From positions 124,001 through 188,000 of the forward strand of contig NZ_JAIQDG010000004.1 in assembly GCF_020037125.1 (NCBI RefSeq): a stretch of DNA of 64,000 nucleotides, read 5' to 3'. Both the position numbers and the translations under genes were made by a program. Below are positions 19,230 to 26,261 of this stretch, piece after piece; positions within the stretch are counted from its first letter, which is position 1, and each line of letters opens with the position of its first letter. The stretch comes from Myxococcus sp. RHSTA-1-4. Its GTDB lineage: Bacteria > Myxococcota > Myxococcia > Myxococcales > Myxococcaceae. Under the pieces are notes generated by a model, which searched no databases, was not told where the DNA came from, and worked only from the letters and a program-made list of their open reading frames with translations.

Positions 19230-19338
19230 GCGTTCCCGGGCCGCCTTCAGTGCAGGTTCGAACCCTGCCCCCGTCATCCCACCGTGCGACGGGGTAGCCC
19301 AATCGGTAGAGGCAAGCGGCAACAAGAGACCGCGACGC
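19230..19338 (+). ncRNA. Permuted tRNA-like RNA A
   Basis: All tRNA helices are present, but the 3' half comes first. Anticodon-stem 3' strand GCCGC 19240-19244; T arm GCAGG / TTCGAAC / CCTGC 19252-19268; acceptor 3' strand CCCCGTC 19269-19275; joining loop 19276-19287; acceptor 5' strand GACGGGG 19288-19294; TA at positions 8-9; D stem GCC 19297-19299 with GGC 19311-19313 and a CGGTA-type loop; anticodon 5' strand GCGGC 19316-19320. The acceptor pairs 7/7, the T stem 5/5, the anticodon stem 5/5. The T loop keeps T54, T55, C56 and A58, and the D loop keeps GG. Outside the anticodon stem, weaker pairing of GCGTT 19230-19234 with GACGC 19334-19338 closes the RNA. Ends are inferred. It resembles the YrlA Y-RNA module or a permuted tRNA gene; there is no clear anticodon loop. 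Confidence 0.8.
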
Positions 19339-19348
19339 ACCCCAGCAT

Positions 19349-19368
19349 CAGACTCTCACTCCAGACTC
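19349..19368 (+). repeat. CAGACTC heptamer pair upstream of tRNA-like RNA B
   Basis: CAGACTC at 19349-19355 and 19362-19368, 13 nt apart, between the two RNAs. Together with the pair upstream of RNA A this gives four copies in 171 nt, two per RNA. Confidence 0.5.
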
Positions 19369-19397
19369 AGCATTCGCTGTCGCAGGCCCGATCAACC

Positions 19398-19508
19398 GTT
19401 TCCGCTCCCCACCTCGAGATGCTGGTGCAATTCCAGCCCGCCGCTCCATCCCGCCTTGCGCGGCGGTCGTTCAATCGCAGGACGCGAGGTATAGCCTGAA
19501 GCGGAGAC
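19398..19508 (+). ncRNA. Permuted tRNA-like RNA B
   Basis: Same permuted order as RNA A with different helix sequences. Anticodon 3' strand CCTCG 19412-19416; T arm GCTGG / TGCAATT / CCAGC 19421-19437; acceptor 3' strand CCGCCGC 19438-19444, then T-CCA; joining loop to 19459; acceptor 5' strand GCGGCGG 19460-19466; D stem GTTC 19469-19472 with GGAC 19480-19483; anticodon 5' strand CGAGG 19485-19489. All stems pair fully, with one G-U in the D stem. An outer 8-bp helix joins GTTTCCGC 19398-19405 to GCGGAGAC 19501-19508, across an internal loop. The T loop lost T55 and the D loop lost one G, which is consistent with joint loss of the 18-55 contact. The joining loop shares ATCCCRCCKTGC with RNA A. 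Confidence 0.8.
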
Positions 19509-19543
19509 TTCAAACGTGCGGGCCTCATCCATGGCAGCACCCC

Positions 19544-19576
19544 GAGCCCGGTCAGGAGGACAGCCTGACCGGGCTC
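19544..19576. terminator. Strong hairpin ending the RNA locus
   Basis: A perfect 13-bp stem (GAGCCCGGTCAGG / CCTGACCGGGCTC) with a 7-nt loop. It lies 36 nt after RNA B on the plus strand and 15 nt after the acyl-CoA dehydrogenase-like stop on the minus strand, so it can end both transcripts. Only a short T-rich tail follows on the plus strand. Confidence 0.65.
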
Positions 19577-19590
19577 ACCATTTCCGGGCG

Positions 19591-20676
19591 TCAGCGTCCG
19601 CCGGGCCCGTTCAGGCCCAGGAGCGTCCTGCCGAGGAAGTCCCGGACGAGGGCGCCGGACCAGGCCATCAGCGGTCCGCTCATGGCGTCGCGCACGTAGC
19701 GCTCGATGGGGCGGCTCTTGAGGTAGCCCGTGCCTCCCGCCAGCTCCAGCGCCGCGTTGGCGATGGCGACGGCGGCCTCGTTGGCCACCGTCTTGGCCTG
19801 CATCTGCAGGATGGGGAAGTCCGCCGCGCGCTGGTCCGTGGCCATGGCGGAGCGCATGGCGATGGAGCGCGCCGCCTCCAGGCGGATGCTCATGTCCGCC
19901 ACGGAGAACTGGGCCCACTGCAGCTCGGCGAGCGGCCGGTTCTCCGGCGGGAGCTTGCGCTCCTTCGCGTAGCTGATGGCGAAGGCCATCGCCGCCTCGG
20001 CGATGCCGATGGAGATCCACGGCAGCCCCGCGGCGATGGCATTGGGCTGGGTGGGGTCGAACACCATCCGGCGGGAGTCGGGCAGCAGCGTGTCCTGGAG
20101 GTGCAGGAGCTGGCTCCGGGTGGCCCGCATGCCCATGGGGTCCCAGATCTCCTCCACCCGGACGGAGTCGTCCTTGTCGATGAGGAAGAAGCCGGGCTGC
20201 CCGTCGCAGATGGCGCTGGTGACGAGGTACTTCGCGTGCTCGCCGCCGGAGACGAAGCGCTTGGCCCCGTTGAGGCGCCAGCCGCCCTCCACGCGCCGGG
20301 CCTGCTGCAGCGGCGTCAGGAACAGGTTGCCGCTGGTGGGCTCGCCCAGGGCGTTGCCGAACCAGGCGCCGCCGCGGAACTCGGCCAGGAAGAAGTCCCG
20401 CTGGGCCGGGTTTGTCAGGGCCAGGGAGCTCAGCCCCGCCCCCTGGTGCATCAGCCACGCCGTGCCGAAGGAGGCATCTCCCCGGCAGAGGGTTGCGAGC
20501 GCCCGCCCGAAGGTCAGGAACGAGGCGCCCTCCAGCAGCGCCGTATTCAGCGGGGAGCGGAGGATGGCCGCCTTGCCCTCCACGGGGAAGGACGTCTCGC
20601 GGTCATGCTTCGATGCGTGCTCCGCCAGCAGGGTCGAGAGCCGCTCCGCCTCGTTCAGAAGTTCCGTGTCCGTCAT
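19591..20676 (-). CDS. Acyl-CoA dehydrogenase-fold flavoprotein
   Basis: 361 residues; AAGGA lies 6 nt before the ATG. The fold is that of acyl-CoA dehydrogenases: helical N-domain, FGNALGEPTSGN and RRVEGGWRLNGAKRFVSGGEHAKY beta domain, then a helical C-domain with ELAGGTGYLKSRPIERYVRDAMSG. I do not find the catalytic Glu at its usual place (the YEGT-like region reads MSGPLMAWSG), so it may be a flavin monooxygenase or another non-dehydrogenase member of the superfamily. No electron-transfer flavoprotein or CoA ligase lies nearby. Confidence 0.82.
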   Translation of the reverse strand: MTDTELLNEAERLSTLLAEHASKHDRETSFPVEGKAAILRSPLNTALLEGASFLTFGRALATLCRGDASFGTAWLMHQGAGLSSLALTNPAQRDFFLAEFRGGAWFGNALGEPTSGNLFLTPLQQARRVEGGWRLNGAKRFVSGGEHAKYLVTSAICDGQPGFFLIDKDDSVRVEEIWDPMGMRATRSQLLHLQDTLLPDSRRMVFDPTQPNAIAAGLPWISIGIAEAAMAFAISYAKERKLPPENRPLAELQWAQFSVADMSIRLEAARSIAMRSAMATDQRAADFPILQMQAKTVANEAAVAIANAALELAGGTGYLKSRPIERYVRDAMSGPLMAWSGALVRDFLGRTLLGLNGPGGR

Positions 20677-20846
20677 CTCTGTCCTTGTCTGCGAGTGTCA
20701 GGGCATCCTACAGAACCTCCGGCGAAGGCAGCCTCATTGTTGGCGGCACGTTCCTCGGAGCCACAGGCCCACGCGGAGCCCCCGGAGCGGGGGGCCCATG
20801 GGCAATGCCATACGCGCTCCCCCGGAGAGGTGTATGGTCCTGGCCC

Positions 20847-22034
20847 ATGCTCCTGCCATTGATTGCCCTCCTGGCCGTAACTCCCGCCGCGCCTCCCGCC
20901 GCCGCCGCTCAGGCGCCCGCAGGTGAGGAATCGCGCGCCTCGCAGCTCGACCCCGCCTACCTCGCCTTCGCCCAGGCGGTGGAGAAGGGCATCAACGCGC
21001 GTGAGGCCGACGCGCTCGACGCGCACATCGACAAGGACGCCATCTTCAAGAAGTCCACCGAGGGCGTGCAGGTGCCCGCGGACTTCGCCGCCGGCTTCAA
21101 GAAGGGCCTCCAGCAGGGCGCCGCCCTGGGCTTCGGCAAGCAGCTCATCTCGACCTTCAACGAGGAGTCGACCTTCACGCTCCTGCGCGCCCGCGCCGTC
21201 AAGGGTGTACCGCGCGCCCTCTTCCGCTCCCTGTCCACGCGGGGCCTCAACTACCTGGACCTGGAGCTGGCCAGGGACGCCAAGGGGCAGGTGCGCGTGG
21301 TGGACATCTACCCGTACGTCGCCGGCGAGTTCATCAGCGAGACGCTGCGCCGCGCCTACCTCGCCGCCGCCGCGGACGCCAACCAGGGCCTCGTGGACCG
21401 GCTGATGGGCAAGGAGCAGACGTACCTCAAGAACCTGCCCCGGCTGCAGGCGATGCAGAAGGCCTTCCAGGCCGGCAATCACGAGGAGGTCCTCCGCCTC
21501 TACGGCCAGCTCCCCGCCGCCTTCAAGACCGACAAGATCGTCCTGCTCCTCCGGCTGCAGGCCGCCGCCGCGCTGTCGCTGGAGGGCGAGGCCTACGCGC
21601 AGGCCATCGCCGACTACGAGAAGGCCCTGCCCAACGACCCGAGCGTCGAGCTCGTCTCCTTCGACGGCTACCTGCTGCGCAAGGACCACGCTGGAGCCAT
21701 CCGCGCCATGGACAAGCTCGACCGGCGCGTGCGAGACCCGTACCTGTCCGTGCTGCGCGGAAACGTGATGCTCGACAAGGGCGACACGGCCGAGGCGCGC
21801 CGCCACTACGTGGCCGCCGTCACCGCCGAGCCCACGCTCCTCGTGGGCCACTGGAGCCTCGCTGGGCTGGCGCTCCAGGAGAAGCAGTACAAGGAGCTGG
21901 GTGAGCGGCTCGACGCCATCGAGGCCACGGGCCTGGTGCAGCTCAATGACCTGGAGGGCGTGGCCGAGTACCAGGGCTTCGTGAAGAGCCCCGAGTACAA
22001 GGCCTGGAAGAAGCGCCGCGCGGCGAAGAAGTAG
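20847..22034 (+). CDS. Exported TPR-like protein
   Basis: 395 residues from the ATG at 20847 (20805 is possible). The first 22 residues form a signal peptide (LLPLIALLAVTPAAPPAAAAQA). Residues about 30-170 form an alpha/beta domain with no match I know (AHIDKDAIFKKSTEGVQVPADFAAG). The C-terminal half has helix-turn-helix repeats with TPR spacing (NHEEVLRLYGQLPAAF, AYAQAIADYEKALPNDPSV, GDTAEARRHYVAAVTAEPTL). It is probably a periplasmic scaffold. The gene is divergent from the flavoprotein gene. Confidence 0.75.
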   Translation: MLLPLIALLAVTPAAPPAAAAQAPAGEESRASQLDPAYLAFAQAVEKGINAREADALDAHIDKDAIFKKSTEGVQVPADFAAGFKKGLQQGAALGFGKQLISTFNEESTFTLLRARAVKGVPRALFRSLSTRGLNYLDLELARDAKGQVRVVDIYPYVAGEFISETLRRAYLAAAADANQGLVDRLMGKEQTYLKNLPRLQAMQKAFQAGNHEEVLRLYGQLPAAFKTDKIVLLLRLQAAAALSLEGEAYAQAIADYEKALPNDPSVELVSFDGYLLRKDHAGAIRAMDKLDRRVRDPYLSVLRGNVMLDKGDTAEARRHYVAAVTAEPTLLVGHWSLAGLALQEKQYKELGERLDAIEATGLVQLNDLEGVAEYQGFVKSPEYKAWKKRRAAKK

Positions 22035-22041
22035 CCCGCCG

Positions 22042-22281
22042 TCACGAGCGCGAGGGCTCGTGGCTCATCTCGTCCTCCCAGCGGGAGACGTCGATGTCCC
22101 CTTCGCCCAGGTCCCGTCGCACGCTCATGGTCCGATGCTCGGGGAGGGAGGGCTCCTTCTTCCGAGCGGCCTCTGCCTCCTCTCCCGGGGCGGCCCCCTT
22201 GCCCTGGGCCTGGGGCACGCCCGGGGTTTCTTCCTTCTCGCTGGCACTGCTCGCACCGCGCTTTTCCTTCTCGCTCGCCAT
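22042..22281 (-). CDS. Small charged hypothetical protein
   Basis: 79 residues from the ATG at 22281; GGAGAG sits 6 nt upstream, which decides against the ATG at 22296. Rich in Glu, Lys and Ser, low complexity in the first 45 residues, then a more ordered HRTMSVRRDLGEGDIDVSRWEDEMS tail. Probably intrinsically disordered. No family recognised. Convergent with the TPR-like gene. Confidence 0.55.
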   Translation of the reverse strand: MASEKEKRGASSASEKEETPGVPQAQGKGAAPGEEAEAARKKEPSLPEHRTMSVRRDLGEGDIDVSRWEDEMSHEPSRS

Positions 22282-22416
22282 GGTGTCTCTCCTCATCGTG
22301 GGTGGGTGACGGGGCGCGTGCTGGCAGGCCCCTCAGTCTGGATGTGGCAATCCCCCCGGCGCATGCGCCAGCCCGCCGCTTCAGTCCCGGTGAGCGGGCC
22401 CTCCCTGGCGCCTCCC

Positions 22417-22456
22417 TGACAGGGGGCCATGGGGGCTACCTCGCGCCCCCCTGTCA
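22417..22456. repeat. 10-bp inverted repeat upstream of the patatin gene
   Basis: TGACAGGGGG and CCCCCTGTCA are perfect inverted copies separated by 20 nt, ending 36 nt before the patatin start. It may be an operator or a leader hairpin. Confidence 0.4.
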
Positions 22457-22492
22457 CGCGGTACAGTCGGCTCCCTCGTCCGGGAGGACTCG

Positions 22493-23398
22493 ATGCACTG
22501 GCGGCTCCGCGTCACGCTGTTCACCACGCTGCTGCTGGGGGCGGCCTCGTGCCACCGCGGCCACCCCGTGGCGCGGCGGGCACCGGAGCGCACGTGCGTG
22601 GTGCTGTCCGTGGGTGGCTCCAAGGGACTCGCCCATGTGGGGGCGCTGGACGCGCTGGCGGACCGGGGCGTGCGCATCGACTGCGTCGTGGGCAACAGCA
22701 TGGGCGCCGTGGTGGGCAGCCTCTACGCCTCGGCGCCCCGGGAGGACTTGCGGACCCGCTATCAGGAGTTCTTCGCCACCTACGAGCAGGAGACGGTGCG
22801 CGAGGCGAAGAAGCGCGGCGGCGTGGGTGCGGCCATCGGCCTCCTCGCGGTGCTCCTGTCGGGTGGCTCGCTCGCGCCTGCAATCGCGGTGGGCGCGCTC
22901 GGCGCGGCGGGTGGGGCGGCCACGGTGCCGCCGCTCAGCCATGAGCGCTTCACCGAGGTGCTGGACGCGTTCTACGGCGGTGCCCGTATCGAGGAACTGC
23001 CCGTGCCCTTCGTCACCTTCTACCAGCAGCCCACGGGCCAGGGACTCCGGCGGGTGACGGTGACCCGGGGGCCGGTGGCGGACGCGGTGGCCGCCAGCGC
23101 GGCCAACCCCTTCCTCTTCGAGGACGCGACGCTGGAGCGCATCGACCCGGGGGCGGACCGTGTCTCGGCGGTCCCCGTCCACGATGCCTGCACGCTCTTT
23201 CCGCGCTCGCGGCTCATCGCCATCAACGTCACCGAGGAGCCGGCGTTCTACCGGACGGACATGGATTGCGAGGTGTGGGAGGTCCAGGTCGAGCTGGAGC
23301 ACCCCGCCGACGAGGCCCTGCGCGGAAACGGGCGCGCCTTCGAGGCGACCTACGCCGCCGGGTATGACGCCGTCATCCGCGCGCTCTCCGCCCGATGA
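22493..23398 (+). CDS. Patatin-like phospholipase, predicted lipoprotein
   Basis: 301 residues; GGGAGG lies 6 nt before the ATG. Lipobox GAASC with Cys20 makes it an envelope lipoprotein. The oxyanion motif is GGSKG at 41-45 and the nucleophile elbow is GNSMG with Ser69. The catalytic Asp normally in a DGG motif is not standard here: the region reads IDPGADRVSAVPV, so the dyad partner is uncertain. A hydrophobic, Gly-rich stretch at about 112-145 is inserted between the two parts. The family cleaves acyl esters of lipids. The following sensor kinase gene is convergent. Confidence 0.82.
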   Translation: MHWRLRVTLFTTLLLGAASCHRGHPVARRAPERTCVVLSVGGSKGLAHVGALDALADRGVRIDCVVGNSMGAVVGSLYASAPREDLRTRYQEFFATYEQETVREAKKRGGVGAAIGLLAVLLSGGSLAPAIAVGALGAAGGAATVPPLSHERFTEVLDAFYGGARIEELPVPFVTFYQQPTGQGLRRVTVTRGPVADAVAASAANPFLFEDATLERIDPGADRVSAVPVHDACTLFPRSRLIAINVTEEPAFYRTDMDCEVWEVQVELEHPADEALRGNGRAFEATYAAGYDAVIRALSAR

Positions 23399-23413
23399 GC
23401 CTCTCCCGGCCTC

Positions 23414-26107
23414 CTACCCCCGCCCCCTCGGCGGCAGGCGCACCGTGAAGAGCGCCCCCTGCCCCTGCTGGCTCTCCACCCGGATGGTGCCGCCCATCGC
23501 CTCGACAATCTGCCGGGAGATGTAGAGCCCCAGCCCCAGGCCGCCGTAGTGGCGGTCGGAGACGCCCCGCTCGAAGCGGCCGAACAGCCTCGGAAGCGCC
23601 TCGGCGGAGATGCCGATGCCCTCGTCACGCACGCGCAGCCGCGCCTGGCCCTCGTCCACGTCCACCTCGATGCGGACGGGCCTGCCGGCGCCATACTTCG
23701 CCGCGTTCGACAGCAGGTTCACCACCACCTGCTCCAGCCGCGAGCCGTCCCAGTACCCACGCACCTCGGACGCCGCCGTCAGGTGCACCTCGCAGCCCGC
23801 CTGCGCGAAGACGGCCTCCAGCCGCTCCACGCCGTCCTTCACCACCTGCACCAGGTCCACCTCCGACAACTCCAGCGCGAGCTTTCCCAGCGAGAGGCGG
23901 CTCACGTCGAGGAGGCTGTCCACCAGCGAGGTGAGCCGGTCCACCTGCCGCATCGCCGCGTTCAGCCGGCTCCGTGTCTTCTCGGGATGGCTCTCGCACA
24001 CCGCCCGCTCCACGAGCGCGTGCTGCAGCCGCAGCGAGGTGAGCGGCGTCTTCAGCTCATGGCTCGCCACGGAGAGGAACTCGTCCCGCATGCGGATGGC
24101 CGCCTGGGCATCCCGGTACAGCTCCGCGCGCTCCAGTGCATGGGCGCACTGGCGCGAGACGGCCTCCAGGAACGTCTTCTCCCTCGGACGGAACGGCCGC
24201 TCCCGCGACCAGCCCAGGATGATGAGCCCGAGCACCCGCCGCTCCGTCACCAGCGGCAGGATGGCCCGCGCGCCCTCTCCGGCACTCGCGGTGATGGGGG
24301 CCAGCTCCGGCACGTGGGACAGACACTCGGCGAGCGTGGTGGACCACAGCGGCTGGCGTCCGCGCACCACCGCCCTCAGCCCGCTGCCCTCTTCCCATGA
24401 CAGCCGGTCGAAGGACGCGGCGAGCGTGTCGGGATAACCGAAGTGCCGCACGAGGCGCACCGCCCCGTCCCGGAGCTGCAGGATGGCGCCCCGCTGCGCC
24501 TGCGTGACCTGGAGCCCCTCGTGGATGATGACCTCCGCCATCTCCTCCACCGAGGCCGCCCGGGAGAGCGCGGCGGTGATGCCCTGGAGCCGCTCCGTGA
24601 GGGCCTGGGCATCCTTCGCCTCCTCGAACAGGAGCGCGTTGTCCAGGCAGAGGCTGGCGCGGCGGGCCAGCTCCCGGGCCAGCTCCACGTCCCGGACCCC
24701 ATACCGCCGCGTGCCCGACTCGCTCATCAGGGTCAGCGCCCCCAGCACCCGCCCTCGCACCTGGAGCGGGACGCAGAGGAGGGACTTGACGCCGAGCTGC
24801 TGGCCCAGGAACAGGTGCGCCTCTTCGCGCGCGAAGGCCGGCGGCGCCGCGTCCGTCAGCTCCGGCAGACACAGCGGCTCTCCCGTCCGCAGCACGCGGG
24901 CGATGCCGATGCCGGAGCCCAGGTCGACGGGACAGCGACGGGCCAGCTCGAAGGCGAGCGCCACCCGCTCGGGGTTCCGGTGCACCACCACCCGCCGCTC
25001 CACCCCACCCTGCTCGGTGAGCAGGTCCACCGCGCAGCCGTCCGCGAGCTGCGGCACCGACAGCTCCGCGAGCCGCTGGAGCACCGTGCCCCCATCCAGC
25101 GAATAGGCCAGCACCTCCCCGGCCTTCGCGAGGAAGGCGAAGCGGTCCTCGGCCTCCTTGCGCGCGGTCAGGTCCTGGAAGCTCGCGGCCCGGTACGTGA
25201 CGTTTCCGTTCGCGTCCTTCAGCGCCACCCCGTCCACCAGCATGGGGATGCGGCTGCCGTCCTTGCGCAGGTGGAGGTTCTCGTAGGTGTGGTGGCCCTT
25301 CTCGATGGTGCGATTCAGCTCCACGCGGAAGGCCGCGAAGGACTCGGGCGCGAGCAGCTCCTGGATGTGCATCCCGATGAGCTCCTCGGGCGAGCCGTAC
25401 CCATGCATGCGCGCGAACGCGGGGTTGACCGCCTTGAGGCGCCAGGTCTCCGGGTCCGTGCTGGCGATACCCCAGCCCGCGTGGTGGAAGAGCTGGTCCC
25501 ACCGCTCCAGCTGCTCCGCGTTGCGGCGCAGGTCCTCGGCCAGGGCTTCCGCCCGCTGGTGGGTGCGCTCGAGCAACTCATGCTCCCGGGCCTGGACGAG
25601 TGCCGCCTGGCGCCGGACCTCCTGGCGCGCGCGGTAGAGGTCGATGAAGACGGACACCTTCGCGCACAGCACCTCGGGCACGAAGGGCTTGGTGAGGAAG
25701 TCCGCGGCGCCGGAGACGTAGGCCGCCAGGACCTCCTGCTGGCTCCACTGGTGCGCGGTGATGAAGATGATGGGCACGTCGCGCAAGCGCTCGCGCTGCT
25801 TGATGAGCGCGGCCGTCTCCAGGCCGCTCAGTCCCTCCATCTGCACGTCCAGGAGGATGACGGCGTAGTCCTCCCGCATCAGGTAGCGCAGCGCCTCCCG
25901 GCCCGAGGTGGCCTTGTGCAGTCTCACGTGCAGCGGAGCGAGGACGGTCTCCAGCACCAGCAGGTTGGCCGGGTTGTCGTCCACGAGGAGGACGCCCGGC
26001 GGGAGAGTCCCGGTGTCCACCCGCTCGGGGTCCCCCGCCTCCGGCCGGCCGACTGACTCGTGCTCCAGTTCTGGAGACGGCATCGGAAAGCGAGGAGGGA
26101 GGGACAT
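23414..26107 (-). CDS. Hybrid response regulator/sensor histidine kinase (REC-PAS-GAF-GAF-HisKA-HATPase)
   Basis: 897 residues from the ATG at 26107, chosen because the receiver domain starts soon after; there is no strong ribosome site. Order: receiver at about 38-155 with LLVDDN and phosphoacceptor Asp87 in ILLDVQM; coiled linker; PAS near 200-320 (DQLFHHAGWGIASTD); two GAF domains near 345-490 and 510-640; dimerisation domain with SHELKTPLTSL, His683; ATPase with NLLSNAAKYG, DEGIGI and GLGLGLYI. No membrane segment, so cytoplasmic. Receiver-first kinases of this type take phosphate from another kinase and use the GAF domains as ligand sensors. No cognate regulator is next to it. Confidence 0.92.
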   Translation of the reverse strand: MSLPPRFPMPSPELEHESVGRPEAGDPERVDTGTLPPGVLLVDDNPANLLVLETVLAPLHVRLHKATSGREALRYLMREDYAVILLDVQMEGLSGLETAALIKQRERLRDVPIIFITAHQWSQQEVLAAYVSGAADFLTKPFVPEVLCAKVSVFIDLYRARQEVRRQAALVQAREHELLERTHQRAEALAEDLRRNAEQLERWDQLFHHAGWGIASTDPETWRLKAVNPAFARMHGYGSPEELIGMHIQELLAPESFAAFRVELNRTIEKGHHTYENLHLRKDGSRIPMLVDGVALKDANGNVTYRAASFQDLTARKEAEDRFAFLAKAGEVLAYSLDGGTVLQRLAELSVPQLADGCAVDLLTEQGGVERRVVVHRNPERVALAFELARRCPVDLGSGIGIARVLRTGEPLCLPELTDAAPPAFAREEAHLFLGQQLGVKSLLCVPLQVRGRVLGALTLMSESGTRRYGVRDVELARELARRASLCLDNALLFEEAKDAQALTERLQGITAALSRAASVEEMAEVIIHEGLQVTQAQRGAILQLRDGAVRLVRHFGYPDTLAASFDRLSWEEGSGLRAVVRGRQPLWSTTLAECLSHVPELAPITASAGEGARAILPLVTERRVLGLIILGWSRERPFRPREKTFLEAVSRQCAHALERAELYRDAQAAIRMRDEFLSVASHELKTPLTSLRLQHALVERAVCESHPEKTRSRLNAAMRQVDRLTSLVDSLLDVSRLSLGKLALELSEVDLVQVVKDGVERLEAVFAQAGCEVHLTAASEVRGYWDGSRLEQVVVNLLSNAAKYGAGRPVRIEVDVDEGQARLRVRDEGIGISAEALPRLFGRFERGVSDRHYGGLGLGLYISRQIVEAMGGTIRVESQQGQGALFTVRLPPRGRG

Positions 26108-26261
26108 GGCCCATACTTTACGACTCGCGGACGCGGGGACAATGCGGGGTTTCTCCCTGGTGGCTCCCGCGCGGCGTCCCGCTTCAGGCCGAAAGTAGAC
26201 ACTCGATTGGGCGGGAGTAAGTGCTTGACGCTGTCCGTGGGGAACGCTCGGATGCGCGCCC

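Noticed and set aside
19230-19338. Split group I intron in the anticodon loop (permuted intron-exon)
   Set aside because: Flanks of about 50-80 nt are too short for both intron halves, and the usual P7 and G-binding elements are not recognisable.
19288-19447. Ordinary tRNA formed by the D-arm half at 19288 and the T-arm half at 19421
   Set aside because: The acceptor strands GACGGGG and CCGCCGC do not pair, and the anticodon stems GCGGC and CCTCG do not pair. Only the permuted combinations pair.
19230-19508. Two-piece tmRNA
   Set aside because: There is no tag-peptide reading frame or pseudoknot region, and a complete anticodon stem and D stem are present, unlike tmRNA.
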